This document shows, piece by piece, positions 1-7,848 of a DNA stretch of 64,000 nucleotides (positions are counted from its first letter, which is position 1; each line of letters begins with the position of its first letter). The notes below the pieces were generated by a model. The model saw only the letters and a program-made list of their open reading frames with translations, was not told where the DNA came from and ran no database searches. The stretch is from Kuenenia sp039794105 (GTDB lineage: Bacteria > Planctomycetota > Brocadiia > Brocadiales > Brocadiaceae). The translations under genes were made by a program, and so were the position numbers. Location: NCBI RefSeq assembly GCF_039794105.1, contig NZ_JBDIWA010000001.1, positions 186,001 through 250,000 on the forward strand, in the 5' to 3' direction.

Positions 1-120
1 ACGGGTGTAAAGTTTTATTGGCCGGGTTTTATTTTGTCACTTGCGCTGACTGCAACTATATTAATTTCCGGTTTCTGGTATTTCAGGAAGACGGAGAGAA
101 CCTTTGCGGATGTGATATAG
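1..120 (+). CDS. ABC-2 type polysaccharide export permease, C-terminal end (partial)
   Basis: Frame 1 is open from the window edge to a TAG at 118-120 and gives 39 residues. They contain one hydrophobic helix and end in FRKTERTFADVI, a tail typical of the permease subunit (Wzm/TagG family) of ABC exporters of O-antigen or capsule. The matching ATPase (wzt) lies at 2327-3625, separated by manC and an S23 gene, which supports the reading. Only the last transmembrane segment and cytoplasmic tail are present. A heptad repeat array begins two bases after the stop. The family assignment rests on a short stretch plus context. Confidence 0.6.
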   Translation, partial: TGVKFYWPGFILSLALTATILISGFWYFRKTERTFADVI

Positions 121-121
121 C

Positions 122-171
122 AGGGCGCATGGCGCAAAGGGCATAGCGCGGGGGCGCAAAGAGCATAAAGA
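122..171 (+). repeat. Heptad (7-bp) repeat array after permease gene
   Basis: Seven consecutive units follow the permease stop; six are 7 bp and one (150-157) is 8 bp. The consensus is roughly A-W-R-R-S-G-C, for example ATGGCGC at 129-135 and AAAGAGC at 158-164. It is the same word family as the array at 1619-1674. No gene is encoded here; manC starts 42 bp downstream. Confidence 0.7.
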
Positions 172-213
172 GAGATTGCATTCTTTATCAATAATACCTG
201 AGGTTATCGTATC

Positions 214-1635
214 ATGAAAACATTCATACTTGCCGGTGGCGGAGGGGAAAGGCTTTGGCCTTTATCCAGAAATAATTTCCCGAAACAATTTTTAAAATTG
301 AACGGGAGTATGTCCCTTTTACAGCAAACCGTTGACCGGCTTCTGGGCGCTGTTTCCCCGGAGGACACTATTGTCATAACAAACAAGAACTACCAATTTC
401 ATGTTTCTTCGGCGCTGAATTCTCTGCCAGGTTTGAATGGCTCTGTTTCCGGCGCACGCACGATACTTGAGCCTTTGAGCAGGAATACAGCGCCCGCAAT
501 AGCGCTCGGAGTGAAATACTGTAAAGAAAAGCTCAAGTGCACGGAGGACGAAATAATATTTTTATCCCCCTCCGATCACATCATAAAACCGCCGGAAGAA
601 TTTGCAGAACGGGTGAGGCATGCAGAAGAGATTGCCCAAAAAGGTTATATTGTAACCTTTGGTATAAAACCGGATAAGCCCGAGACTGGTTACGGGTATT
701 TAAAGTTCAGCGATCAATCTTCAGGGAATTGTGCCAAAAAATTCTTTAAAGTGGAAAGATTTGCGGAGAAGCCTGACAGAGACACGGCAAAGCAATATAT
801 CCATGAGGGCAACTATTATTGGAATTCAGGCATGTTCGCCTTTAGTATAAGAACAATAATGAGAGAACTTCAGCGCTATGCGCCGGAAATAACTGAAATG
901 TGCCATCTGAGTTATGAAGAAATGCTCTTGCAATTTCAGCACATGCCCAATATCTCCATCGATTATGCAGTTATGGAAAAATCAGACAAGGTTGTAGCAT
1001 TGCCATTTGATTTATACTGGAACGACGTAGGTTCGTGGGATTCTTTATTTGATATTCTTGATAAGGATGCGAATGGCAACGTTCTCCAGGGGGATGTTAT
1101 GGCAATAGACACAAAAGACTCCTTTCTCCTGGGCAAAAAAAGACTCATTACCACCGTAGGCCTTGAAAACTGCCTTGTGGTAGAAACGGACGACGCCATA
1201 CTGATAGCAAAGAAGGGAGAGGCGCAAAAGGTAAAAGACATCGTAAAGAAACTCAATGAAAATTCAAGACCGGAGGCCGTTGAACATGTTACTACATACA
1301 GACCATGGGGAAACTATACCGTGCTTGAAAACGGCCCGCGGTATAAAATAAAGCGGATTGTAGTAAACCCGAATGAAAAGCTCAGCCTGCAAATGCATTA
1401 TCACCGGTCAGAACACTGGGTGGTTGTAAAAGGAAGTGCAAAGGTGACTACCGGCGATAAGGAGAGTTTTATCCATGAAAACGAATCGGCATATATACCG
1501 AAATCAACGATGCACCGGCTTGAAAACCCCGGCAAAATACCCCTTGAAATAATTGAAGTGCAGAATGGTGAATATCTTGGGGAAGACGACATTGTCAGGT
1601 GTGACGATGTGTATGGCAGGGCGCAAGGAGCATAG
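214..1635 (+). CDS. manC: Mannose-1-phosphate guanylyltransferase / mannose-6-phosphate isomerase
   Basis: 473 residues, the usual length of the bifunctional type II enzyme (ManC/AlgA/CpsB) that makes GDP-mannose for polysaccharide synthesis in the cytoplasm. The N-terminal nucleotidyltransferase domain shows the pyrophosphorylase signature GGGGERLWPLSR (residues 8-19) and FAEKPD near 185. The C-terminal cupin isomerase domain shows YRPWGNY, PNEKLSLQMHYHRSEHW and the ending DVYGR. The last four residues after YGR (AQGA) and the TAG stop are supplied by the heptad array at 1619-1674, so the original end has been replaced by repeat. GDP-mannose from this enzyme could feed the GMD-like gene at 6946 and the glycosyltransferases downstream. 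Confidence 0.95.
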   Translation: MKTFILAGGGGERLWPLSRNNFPKQFLKLNGSMSLLQQTVDRLLGAVSPEDTIVITNKNYQFHVSSALNSLPGLNGSVSGARTILEPLSRNTAPAIALGVKYCKEKLKCTEDEIIFLSPSDHIIKPPEEFAERVRHAEEIAQKGYIVTFGIKPDKPETGYGYLKFSDQSSGNCAKKFFKVERFAEKPDRDTAKQYIHEGNYYWNSGMFAFSIRTIMRELQRYAPEITEMCHLSYEEMLLQFQHMPNISIDYAVMEKSDKVVALPFDLYWNDVGSWDSLFDILDKDANGNVLQGDVMAIDTKDSFLLGKKRLITTVGLENCLVVETDDAILIAKKGEAQKVKDIVKKLNENSRPEAVEHVTTYRPWGNYTVLENGPRYKIKRIVVNPNEKLSLQMHYHRSEHWVVVKGSAKVTTGDKESFIHENESAYIPKSTMHRLENPGKIPLEIIEVQNGEYLGEDDIVRCDDVYGRAQGA

Positions 1636-1674
1636 CGCATAGAGCAAAGAGCAAAGAGCAAAGAGCACGGCGCA
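1619..1674 (+). repeat. Heptad array, upstream arm of S23 locus A
   Basis: Eight uninterrupted 7-bp units in perfect phase. Three are identical AAGAGCA copies (1647-1667), bounded by variants such as TAGCGCA, TAGAGCA and CGGCGCA. The first two units lie inside manC and the manC stop codon is in the third. A purine-rich strand upstream of the S23 gene and a pyrimidine-rich counterpart downstream (2070-2097) make an inverted pair around it. Confidence 0.9.
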
Positions 1675-1703
1675 ATATATGCTTTGCGCTCCAGGAGAGT
1701 GAG

Positions 1704-2060
1704 ATGGTTAGATTCAGATTTCAGGATATGGAAATATGGCAAATGGCAATAGAGATTGCCGGTAAATTATTTGACATTGCTGATGGACTGGAAAAGAAGC
1801 GGCTGTATAGATTTGCAGAGCAACTTCGTGCTGCCGGGATGTCTATGTCTAACAACATCGCCGAAGGAAGCGGTTCAAATTCAGACAAGGAATTTTGTCA
1901 GTTCCTTAACATTGCTCACCGATCTACTTTCGAAAATGCAAATATCCTGATATTATTACAAAGAAGAAGTTTTATCGATCAAGCAACTACGGATTTATTA
2001 TTAGAAGACCTGGATCATTTATGCCGAAAAATCACCAACTTTCAAAAATCCTTAAAATGA
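1704..2060 (+). CDS. S23 / four-helix-bundle protein (23S rRNA intervening-sequence family), copy A
   Basis: 118 residues, the usual size of the family (Pfam PF05635 / TIGR02436). Diagnostic features are an N-terminal F-Q-D-M-E-I-W motif and the central SNNIAEGSG motif at about residues 49-57, followed by an amphipathic helix and a C-terminal long helix. A GGAG Shine-Dalgarno (about 1692-1695) precedes the ATG. Known relatives are ORFs inside rRNA intervening sequences and the Avd accessory of diversity-generating retroelements; the biochemical role is unclear. This copy is not in rRNA and no reverse transcriptase is nearby. It is enclosed by inverted heptad arrays (1619-1674 and 2070-2097). 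Intact, with no frameshift seen. Confidence 0.9.
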   Translation: MVRFRFQDMEIWQMAIEIAGKLFDIADGLEKKRLYRFAEQLRAAGMSMSNNIAEGSGSNSDKEFCQFLNIAHRSTFENANILILLQRRSFIDQATTDLLLEDLDHLCRKITNFQKSLK

Positions 2061-2069
2061 TTTTTATTT

Positions 2070-2097
2070 TGCCCTGCGCTCTGCCCTCCGCTCCTGC
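2070..2097 (+). repeat. Heptad array, downstream inverted arm of S23 locus A
   Basis: About four 7-bp units on the pyrimidine-rich strand (TGCCCTG at 2070, CGCTCTG at 2077, then two variants) starting ten bases after the S23 stop. Read on the opposite strand these are GCAGAGC/GCAGGGC words, close to the GCAAAGA words of 1619-1674. The two arms could pair with some G-U wobble and enclose the S23 ORF. Confidence 0.7.
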
Positions 2098-2212
2098 CTG
2101 GGTGTGCGCACAATGTGGAGAAGTATACTTTGATGAGGCAGAAGTAGATACAATCCAGCAGATTATTCGTGCTGTAGACGAAAAAACGGAGAAAATGTCT
2201 GTCTCTGTGTAA
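2093..2212 (+). pseudogene. YgiT-type zinc finger (MqsA-like antitoxin) C-terminal remnant
   Basis: An open stretch directly after the heptad arm encodes AWVCAQCGEVYFDE and then an acidic helix, ending at a TAA at 2210-2212. VCxxCGE-x-YFD is the second zinc knuckle of YgiT-type proteins. The first knuckle and start codon are missing, and the repeat occupies that position. The simplest reading is that the S23 element inserted into, or replaced, the 5' half of this gene. The fragment may still be translated from an upstream in-frame ATG at 2021, but that would read through the repeat. Confidence 0.6.
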
Positions 2213-2274
2213 ATATATATGCTCTATTCACCTTTAACTTATTAACCTTAACCTGAAAATGCTCTTTGTTCTGA

Positions 2275-2330
2275 GTTCAAAGCTCAAAGCTCAAAGCTAT
2301 GAGCTTTGAGCCATGACCTATAAACTATGA
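2275..2330 (+). repeat. Heptad array leading into the wzt start codon
   Basis: Eight perfect-phase 7-bp units. They begin GTTCAAA, GCTCAAA, GCTCAAA and drift to GCTATGA, GCTTTGA, GCCATGA and finally ACTATGA. The last unit contains the wzt ATG (2327-2329). Just upstream, 2230-2257 has a more degenerate run of similar period (ACCTTTA, ACTTATT, AACCTTA). No Shine-Dalgarno other than repeat sequence precedes the gene. Confidence 0.85.
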
Positions 2331-3625
2331 ATGTCATTAAAGTCGAAAATCTTTCAAAAAAATACACCATCCGCCACCAGCAAAATGGCAGCTACACTGC
2401 CCTGCGTGATGTCCTTGCCGACAAGGCGAGAATGGTGGGCAATAGAATGCTCTCTGCCCTGTGCTCTCTGCGCCCTGCGCCCTGCGCCCTGCCCTCTGCG
2501 CATAATCCTTCCCGCGAGGACTTCTGGGCGCTCAAAGACGTCTCCTTAGAGGTTAAGCAAGGCGAGGTGGTTGGCATCATCGGCCGTAACGGCGCTGGCA
2601 AATCCACGTTATTGAAGATATTAAGCAGAATTACCGAGCCGACGACGGGTAGCGTCAAGATTAAGGGTAGGATAGCGAGTTTGCTTGAGGTGGGTACGGG
2701 TTTTCATTCGGAGTTAACGGGCAGAGAAAACGTCTATCTCAATGGCGCCATTCTCGGCATGACAAAGGCAGAAATAAAAAGAAAGTTTGAAGAGATCGTT
2801 GCCTTTGCGGAGATAGAAAAATTCCTGGATACGCCCGTCAAGAGATACTCCTCCGGAATGTACGTCCGCCTTGCTTTTGCTGTGGCGGCACATCTTGAGC
2901 CTGAGATATTAGTCATTGATGAAGTGTTGGCAGTAGGAGATGCCTCGTTTCAAAAGAAATGCTTGGGGAAGATGGGAGATGTTGCAAAAAAAGGAAGAAC
3001 GGTTTTGTTTGTGAGCCATCAAATGGGCGCAATAGCCCAATTGTGCAGCAAGGCTTTTCTCTTGAGCAAAGGCAGTATTGCGAAAACAGGAGATACACAG
3101 CATGTAATTGACTATTATCTGAGCGAAGCATCATCGGCAAGCCAAAATGGATTTACCGCCAGTGCGAATTCCAGTAAAGAGATGTTCATTGCCAAAGCTC
3201 AAACTCTAAATTCTGAAGGGGGAATAACATCTTATTTTACTCATAAAGAAAAAATTATTATAAGTGTCACTTGTCAAATTAATCAATGGATACCTAATAC
3301 AGTTATGGGCTTTTTTATAAAAGATCAAAGGGGAAGAAAGGTTTTTACCAGCGAAAATGAGGAATGGGAAAAAATAACTCAACAGCAAAAAGAAGTATAT
3401 ACAATAGTTACTATACCTTCTAATTTTCTTGTTCCAGGACAATACATGATTACATTTGCTATTAGTATTCCTAATGTAAGAATTGTTGATTTGGTGGAAG
3501 ACGCGTTAATAATAACCATAATCGATGGTGGTTCAATTTTTGCCGCACATGAAGGATATGACTATGGATGTGTTTTTGCCGACTGCAAATGGAGTATCAA
3601 CAATATTAAAGAAGGCGTGTGTTGA
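2327..3625 (+). CDS. wzt: ABC exporter ATPase for O-antigen / capsule (Wzt type)
   Basis: 432 residues. The nucleotide-binding domain has Walker A GRNGAGKS (residues 86-93), the signature region YSSGMYVRLAF and Walker B ILVIDEVLAVGD near residue 200. The N-terminal VIKVENLSKKY and the FWALKDVSLEV block are typical of polysaccharide ABC-exporter ATPases. After residue 270 comes a beta-rich C-terminal domain like the Wzt glycan-binding domain, which reads the polymer terminus before export. Partner permease: the partial gene at 1-120. Odd point: residues 41-59, in the linker before FWALKDV, are encoded by an eight-unit heptad array (2448-2503), giving a Cys/Pro/Ala/Leu-rich insert without loss of frame. 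The start codon also lies in a repeat unit. Confidence 0.93.
   Translation: MNVIKVENLSKKYTIRHQQNGSYTALRDVLADKARMVGNRMLSALCSLRPAPCALPSAHNPSREDFWALKDVSLEVKQGEVVGIIGRNGAGKSTLLKILSRITEPTTGSVKIKGRIASLLEVGTGFHSELTGRENVYLNGAILGMTKAEIKRKFEEIVAFAEIEKFLDTPVKRYSSGMYVRLAFAVAAHLEPEILVIDEVLAVGDASFQKKCLGKMGDVAKKGRTVLFVSHQMGAIAQLCSKAFLLSKGSIAKTGDTQHVIDYYLSEASSASQNGFTASANSSKEMFIAKAQTLNSEGGITSYFTHKEKIIISVTCQINQWIPNTVMGFFIKDQRGRKVFTSENEEWEKITQQQKEVYTIVTIPSNFLVPGQYMITFAISIPNVRIVDLVEDALIITIIDGGSIFAAHEGYDYGCVFADCKWSINNIKEGVC
2448..2503 (+). repeat. Heptad array inside wzt
   Basis: Eight exact 7-bp units in phase (TGCTCTC, TGCCCTG, TGCTCTC, three TGCGCCC, TGCCCTC, TGCGCAT). The total is 56 bp, which is not a multiple of three, yet the frame is open on both sides, so the event must have included another length change or the frame was restored. 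Orientation is opposite to the 1619 array. Confidence 0.9.
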
Positions 3626-4074
3626 TGGCTGAAACACTTGGTTCTTTATGCGATAAATTAACAATCGTCAAGCTCAAACAGTGGCACTCCGAAGATTCAG
3701 AGCGCCTCAAAAGTCTTGAAGTTCAGGAAAAACAGCTTCAAACGGAGATTGATGGATTCATTTACGCTGCAATTTCAGGACAGATTCCATTGGAAAGGCT
3801 GACATTTTCTGCAAATAAAGTTTACAAACAAGAAAGTAACATCGTCACTGAAGTAATAGGGAGTATTGGAGAAATCTTCTCCAAACTTGCCAATGTCAAC
3901 AACTCATTATGGCATGAGCAGGAAAAAGTTTATGAATTTGAAAAGGTGCCACTAGAAGAAAAGGATTTGGTCGTTAAAAAACTTGCCCTGCTCAATCTTG
4001 AACGTAATAGTTGTATTGATCAGATTGATAAGCAGTTTCGCTCTCTTATCAAACAACGAAATAATGCGTTATAA
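3625..4074 (+). CDS. Hypothetical helical protein, DUF4254/DUF6165-like
   Basis: 149 residues from the ATG at 3625, which overlaps the wzt TGA (3623-3625) by one base; an upstream GTG at 3619 is less likely. The sequence starts AETLGSLCDKLTIVKLKQWHSED and later has NNSLWHEQEKV and a long charged helix LLNLERNSCIDQIDKQF. The DKLTI and WH-E motifs recall domains of unknown function found in glycan clusters. No catalytic motif is recognised. One-base overlap with wzt and 20-bp spacing to the next gene indicate co-transcription, so a role in polysaccharide assembly is inferred from position only. Confidence 0.6.
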   Translation: MAETLGSLCDKLTIVKLKQWHSEDSERLKSLEVQEKQLQTEIDGFIYAAISGQIPLERLTFSANKVYKQESNIVTEVIGSIGEIFSKLANVNNSLWHEQEKVYEFEKVPLEEKDLVVKKLALLNLERNSCIDQIDKQFRSLIKQRNNAL

Positions 4075-4094
4075 TTTGCTATAGGGAGACAAAT

Positions 4095-5366
4095 ATGCAT
4101 CTTATTCACAGAAAAACTTGTCGTGTCTGTGGTTCAAGAGAGCTTACCAAAGTGATTGACCTTGGTGAACAATATCTTCAGGGATCATTTGTGAAGCCTG
4201 GCAAAGAAATGCCCCCCATGCGCAAGATTCCAACATCTCTTCTTCGTTGTGATTCCATGAAAGATGAGCTTGCCTGTGGCCTTCTCCAGATGGAGCACAC
4301 CGTTCCCCCGGAAATTCTTTATTCAGCCTACTGGTACCGCTCCGGCACAAACAATACGATGCGGCAACATCTGCGCGGCATAGTAGAAGAAGCCTGCAAC
4401 ATTTTCAACAAACCCGCTGCTCGCGTTCTTGACATTGGCTGCAATGACGGAACATTGCTTAGTTATTATCCGGATAAATTTGAAAAGTATGGCGTGGACC
4501 CTTCGGATGTTGCACAGGAAATAAAGGGCAATGTTACTGTAGTGCAGGACATTTTCCCGTCAAATGAGCTAATGAGCCTATTACAAGAAAAACGGATTGA
4601 CATCATCACCTGCATTGCCATGTTTTACGACCTTGAGGACCCCATTGCGTTTACTAAAGGGATTAAAAACATTCTTTCACCAGATGGAATCTGGATCTTT
4701 GAGATGTCGTATATGCCAACTATGCTTAAGATGACATCCTATGATACTATTTGTCATGAGCATTTGGAATATTATAGTCTGGCAGTCATTGAGTATATCA
4801 TGAGGCAAGCGGGAATGAAGATAATGAATGTCTCGCTTAATGCTATTAATGGCGGCAGTATTCGCTGCTGTGCCACTCATGCTGAAAACTTTGCTTACAG
4901 AAAGGACGGGTTTATTCAGAATATCAAGGCACTGCATCAAGAAGAGTTTGACCTGGAACTGGATACTGACAAGCCGTACAAGCATTTCCAGGACTGTGTC
5001 AATGTCCATAAAGAGGAGCTCAACACTCTATTGAAAAAAATAAAAAAAGAGGGCAAGCGGATTCATATCTATGGCGCATCAACCAAGGGAAACACGATTT
5101 TGCAATGGTGCGGTATTGACAATCGTATCATTGATGTTGCTGCAGAACGAAATCCGGACAAATATGGAGCCCTCACTATTGGTACAGATATTCCGATTGT
5201 TAGTGAAGCGGAATCACGGGCCATGAATCCCGACTATTACCTCGTCTTGCCCTGGCATTTTAAAGAAGAATTTATTGAGCGTGAGCAAGAGACACTTAAC
5301 AAAGGTATTGGTTTAATTTTCCCTCTACCAACCATAGAAATTATCAAAAAACAGAAGGCAGGCTGA
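4095..5366 (+). CDS. Sugar C-methyltransferase (TylC3/NovU-like, three-domain)
   Basis: 423 residues, the standard length for nucleotide-sugar C-methyltransferases. The N-terminal zinc-binding domain begins CRVCGSRELTKVIDLGEQ. The central SAM-binding Rossmann fold has VLDIGCNDGTLLSYYP (about residues 113-128), and the motif EMSYMPTML with CHEHLEYYS matches the conserved active-site stretch of this family. The C-terminal domain has IYGASTKGNTILQWCG and ends with a PLPTIEII block. The likely substrate is a dTDP- or GDP-4-keto-deoxysugar. A Shine-Dalgarno GGGAGA lies at about 4083. It is followed after 2 bp by the next methyltransferase. Confidence 0.88.
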   Translation: MHLIHRKTCRVCGSRELTKVIDLGEQYLQGSFVKPGKEMPPMRKIPTSLLRCDSMKDELACGLLQMEHTVPPEILYSAYWYRSGTNNTMRQHLRGIVEEACNIFNKPAARVLDIGCNDGTLLSYYPDKFEKYGVDPSDVAQEIKGNVTVVQDIFPSNELMSLLQEKRIDIITCIAMFYDLEDPIAFTKGIKNILSPDGIWIFEMSYMPTMLKMTSYDTICHEHLEYYSLAVIEYIMRQAGMKIMNVSLNAINGGSIRCCATHAENFAYRKDGFIQNIKALHQEEFDLELDTDKPYKHFQDCVNVHKEELNTLLKKIKKEGKRIHIYGASTKGNTILQWCGIDNRIIDVAAERNPDKYGALTIGTDIPIVSEAESRAMNPDYYLVLPWHFKEEFIEREQETLNKGIGLIFPLPTIEIIKKQKAG

Positions 5367-5368
5367 TT

Positions 5369-6898
5369 ATGAGGTTTTTTACGCAAATGTGCCATAGAGC
5401 AAAAAGGTTGAAGCAATTAATTGGTATTTCAAATAACCCAGAAAAATTGATAATTCCGACTGAGGATAAATTTCAGCACAGACCTCTGAAATTTTATCAA
5501 ACACCAATTGGTAACTATTATTTACCAGCCGATACCACTAAGGATTGCATTGCAAACGACATGAAGTCTGGAAAAATATTTGAACCAGAAATTGTTGATG
5601 CTGTTAGTGAATATATTAAAAAGGATACAATTGTCCTCGATATAGGCGCAAATTTTGGACAAATGTCTTTGTTATTTTCTCAGCTTACCGGCGAGGACGG
5701 ACAAGTTTTTTCTTTTGAAGCTGATGATTATATATTTTACGTTCTTCAGCAAAATATCATGGCAAACAATTGTCATAATATTAGAGCATTTCTCGGAGCA
5801 GTTTATGACCAAACAGAGAAGGTAATGTTTTATCCAGTTCAAGACTTTAAGAAATTTTCTGCCTATGGTTCTTACGGTTTAGAACCGAAGGCAACTAATG
5901 GCAGAAAAATTGAAACTATCGCTATTGACGACCTGAAAATTGACAGAGAAATTAGCTTTATGAAAGTTGACGTGCAAGGTAGCGATTTATTTGCCATGCG
6001 GGGTGCAATAGAAACTATCAAAAGGCATAAAATGCCGATAATTTTTGAATTTGAACAGCAGTTTCAAAATGAATTTGACACCAGTTTTCAGGATTATTTA
6101 GATTTTATTACATCGATTTCTTACAAGGTTGAGAAAATCATTTACAACATCAACTATTTGCTTGTTCCTGACTCTAGAAAAATATTCAGTATGGCAGCAA
6201 ATATTACTATAACCAAGAATTCAAACACTATAAAATTGCCACGTTGCCAGTCTTTGTGCAAGTTTTTGCAATCTAGATCAGAAATTGATGAATGTACGGC
6301 ATTTCTTTATCGCAACGGTTTTGTCTCCCATAACATTAAATGTAAAGATTGGGATTTGGCACATATTATTCCGAAGATAGACGATGGAAATTTTCTAGAT
6401 ATAGGGAGTTCCGACTCATACATTTTGAAAAATCTTGCTCTCAAGAAAATTCGCGGTGAACTGTATGGGATAGATTTGCGAGAACCTAATGTTCCGGTTA
6501 AAGGGGTGAAATATTTAATAGGGAATTTGATGGATACCAAACTGCCAGACAAGTTTTTTAAAAATATCACTTGTCTCTCCGTTATCGAGCATGAAATAGA
6601 TTTTACTAAGTTTGCCCACGAAGTAGCGCGTTTGCTAGAAGACAATGGCAGACTGTTCGTTACCTTCGATTACTGGAATCCAAAAATTACCTCAAATGTA
6701 AAGCTCTATGGTTTAAGTTGGCAACCGCTTGATGAGCAATCTGTAAAACAATTTATCGCTGAATGCAAAGCAAACGGTCTATATTTAGTTCAAGATATGG
6801 ACTGGACAATTAACGAGGCGGTGATTCGTGACGGTTATTACTCTCCCGATCCAACCCTGAATTATACATTTGGTATAGTTGTTTTTGAAAAACAATAA
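5369..6898 (+). CDS. Fused FkbM methyltransferase and second class I methyltransferase
   Basis: 509 residues with two SAM folds. The N-terminal half (to about residue 290) is FkbM type: VLDIGANFGQMSLLFS, FSFEADDYIFYVLQQNI and FMKVDVQGSDLFAMRGA. The C-terminal half (from about residue 320) has FLDIGSSDSYILKNLAL, a second glycine-rich motif that is weak (GSSDS), then ITCLSVIEHEIDF and LLEDNGRLFVTFDYW, as in Methyltransf_11 proteins. FkbM enzymes O-methylate sugars or antibiotics. Such fusions probably place two methyl groups on one glycan, but that is inference. No frameshift at the junction, so the fusion appears genuine. Confidence 0.85.
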   Translation: MRFFTQMCHRAKRLKQLIGISNNPEKLIIPTEDKFQHRPLKFYQTPIGNYYLPADTTKDCIANDMKSGKIFEPEIVDAVSEYIKKDTIVLDIGANFGQMSLLFSQLTGEDGQVFSFEADDYIFYVLQQNIMANNCHNIRAFLGAVYDQTEKVMFYPVQDFKKFSAYGSYGLEPKATNGRKIETIAIDDLKIDREISFMKVDVQGSDLFAMRGAIETIKRHKMPIIFEFEQQFQNEFDTSFQDYLDFITSISYKVEKIIYNINYLLVPDSRKIFSMAANITITKNSNTIKLPRCQSLCKFLQSRSEIDECTAFLYRNGFVSHNIKCKDWDLAHIIPKIDDGNFLDIGSSDSYILKNLALKKIRGELYGIDLREPNVPVKGVKYLIGNLMDTKLPDKFFKNITCLSVIEHEIDFTKFAHEVARLLEDNGRLFVTFDYWNPKITSNVKLYGLSWQPLDEQSVKQFIAECKANGLYLVQDMDWTINEAVIRDGYYSPDPTLNYTFGIVVFEKQ

Positions 6899-6945
6899 CA
6901 GCCTGTAATTTGTTAATAATTATTGTGACCTAAGCTAATTTATGT

Positions 6946-7818
6946 ATGAATGCCCTCATCTTCGGCGCGAACGGACAGGACGGATATTATCTCACCGGGC
7001 TTTGCAAGATCAAGGGTATTAAGCCCATTGGCGTTTCACGATCCGGTAATTGGGTTAAAGGCGATGTGTCCTGCTATAATGAAGTAGAAAAATTAATTAA
7101 AGAATATACTCCGACCTATATCTTTCATATCGCCGCTAATTCTACTACACGGCATGATGCATTATTTGAGAACCATGCTACGATTTCGACTGGCACCCTG
7201 AACATTCTTGAAGCCGTAAGGCTATTCAGCCCTTCTTCAAAAGTCTTTTTAACTGGAAGTGGTGTTCAGTTTGAAAATAAAGGGATGCCGATATCCGAAA
7301 CTGACAATTTTGAGGCTAGCAGCCCGTACTCTGTAGCGCGTATTCACTCAGTATATGCAGCACGATACTATCGTTCGCTTGGATTGCGTGTCTATATAGG
7401 CTATTTGTTTCATCATGAAAGTCCACAGAGGAAAGAGCACCATGTGAGCAAAATGATAGCCCTTGCGGTAAAGCGTATTGCTGCAGGTGCAATTGAGATA
7501 ATAAAATTGGGTGACATTTCCGTGAAAAAGGAATGGACATTTGCCGGTGATGTGGCAAGAGGCATTTTTACACTCATTGAGCAAGATACTGTTTTTGAAG
7601 CGGTCATTGGTTCTGGTGTAGCTTATTCGATAGAAGATTGGCTGGAGCAGTGTTTTCATCTGATAGGGAAAGATTGGCAAAAGTATGTTAAGTTTAAAAA
7701 AGGGTTTATATCTGAATATAAGTGTTTAATTTCTAACCCGGCAACAATGAATGCATTAGGATGGACTCCAACGGTGGAATTCATCGAATTGGCGAAAATG
7801 ATGATAAAGGGTTCTTAG
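6946..7818 (+). CDS. NAD(P)-dependent sugar epimerase/dehydratase (GMD-like SDR)
   Basis: 290 residues, extended short-chain dehydrogenase. The N-terminus LIFGANGQDGYYLTGL is the nucleotide-binding motif in the GANGQDG form typical of GDP-mannose 4,6-dehydratases; IFHIAANSTTRHD and LTGSGVQFE follow. The catalytic YxxxK motif reads YSVAR (about residues 128-132), so the conserved lysine is an arginine. The protein is also about 30-60 residues shorter than usual GMD. It could be a GMD-related reductase/epimerase with altered chemistry or a weakened enzyme. manC upstream makes GDP-mannose, a plausible substrate source. Confidence 0.8.
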   Translation: MNALIFGANGQDGYYLTGLCKIKGIKPIGVSRSGNWVKGDVSCYNEVEKLIKEYTPTYIFHIAANSTTRHDALFENHATISTGTLNILEAVRLFSPSSKVFLTGSGVQFENKGMPISETDNFEASSPYSVARIHSVYAARYYRSLGLRVYIGYLFHHESPQRKEHHVSKMIALAVKRIAAGAIEIIKLGDISVKKEWTFAGDVARGIFTLIEQDTVFEAVIGSGVAYSIEDWLEQCFHLIGKDWQKYVKFKKGFISEYKCLISNPATMNALGWTPTVEFIELAKMMIKGS

Positions 7819-7848
7819 CGTTTTGAGAATTTGTGATACAAAAATCCC

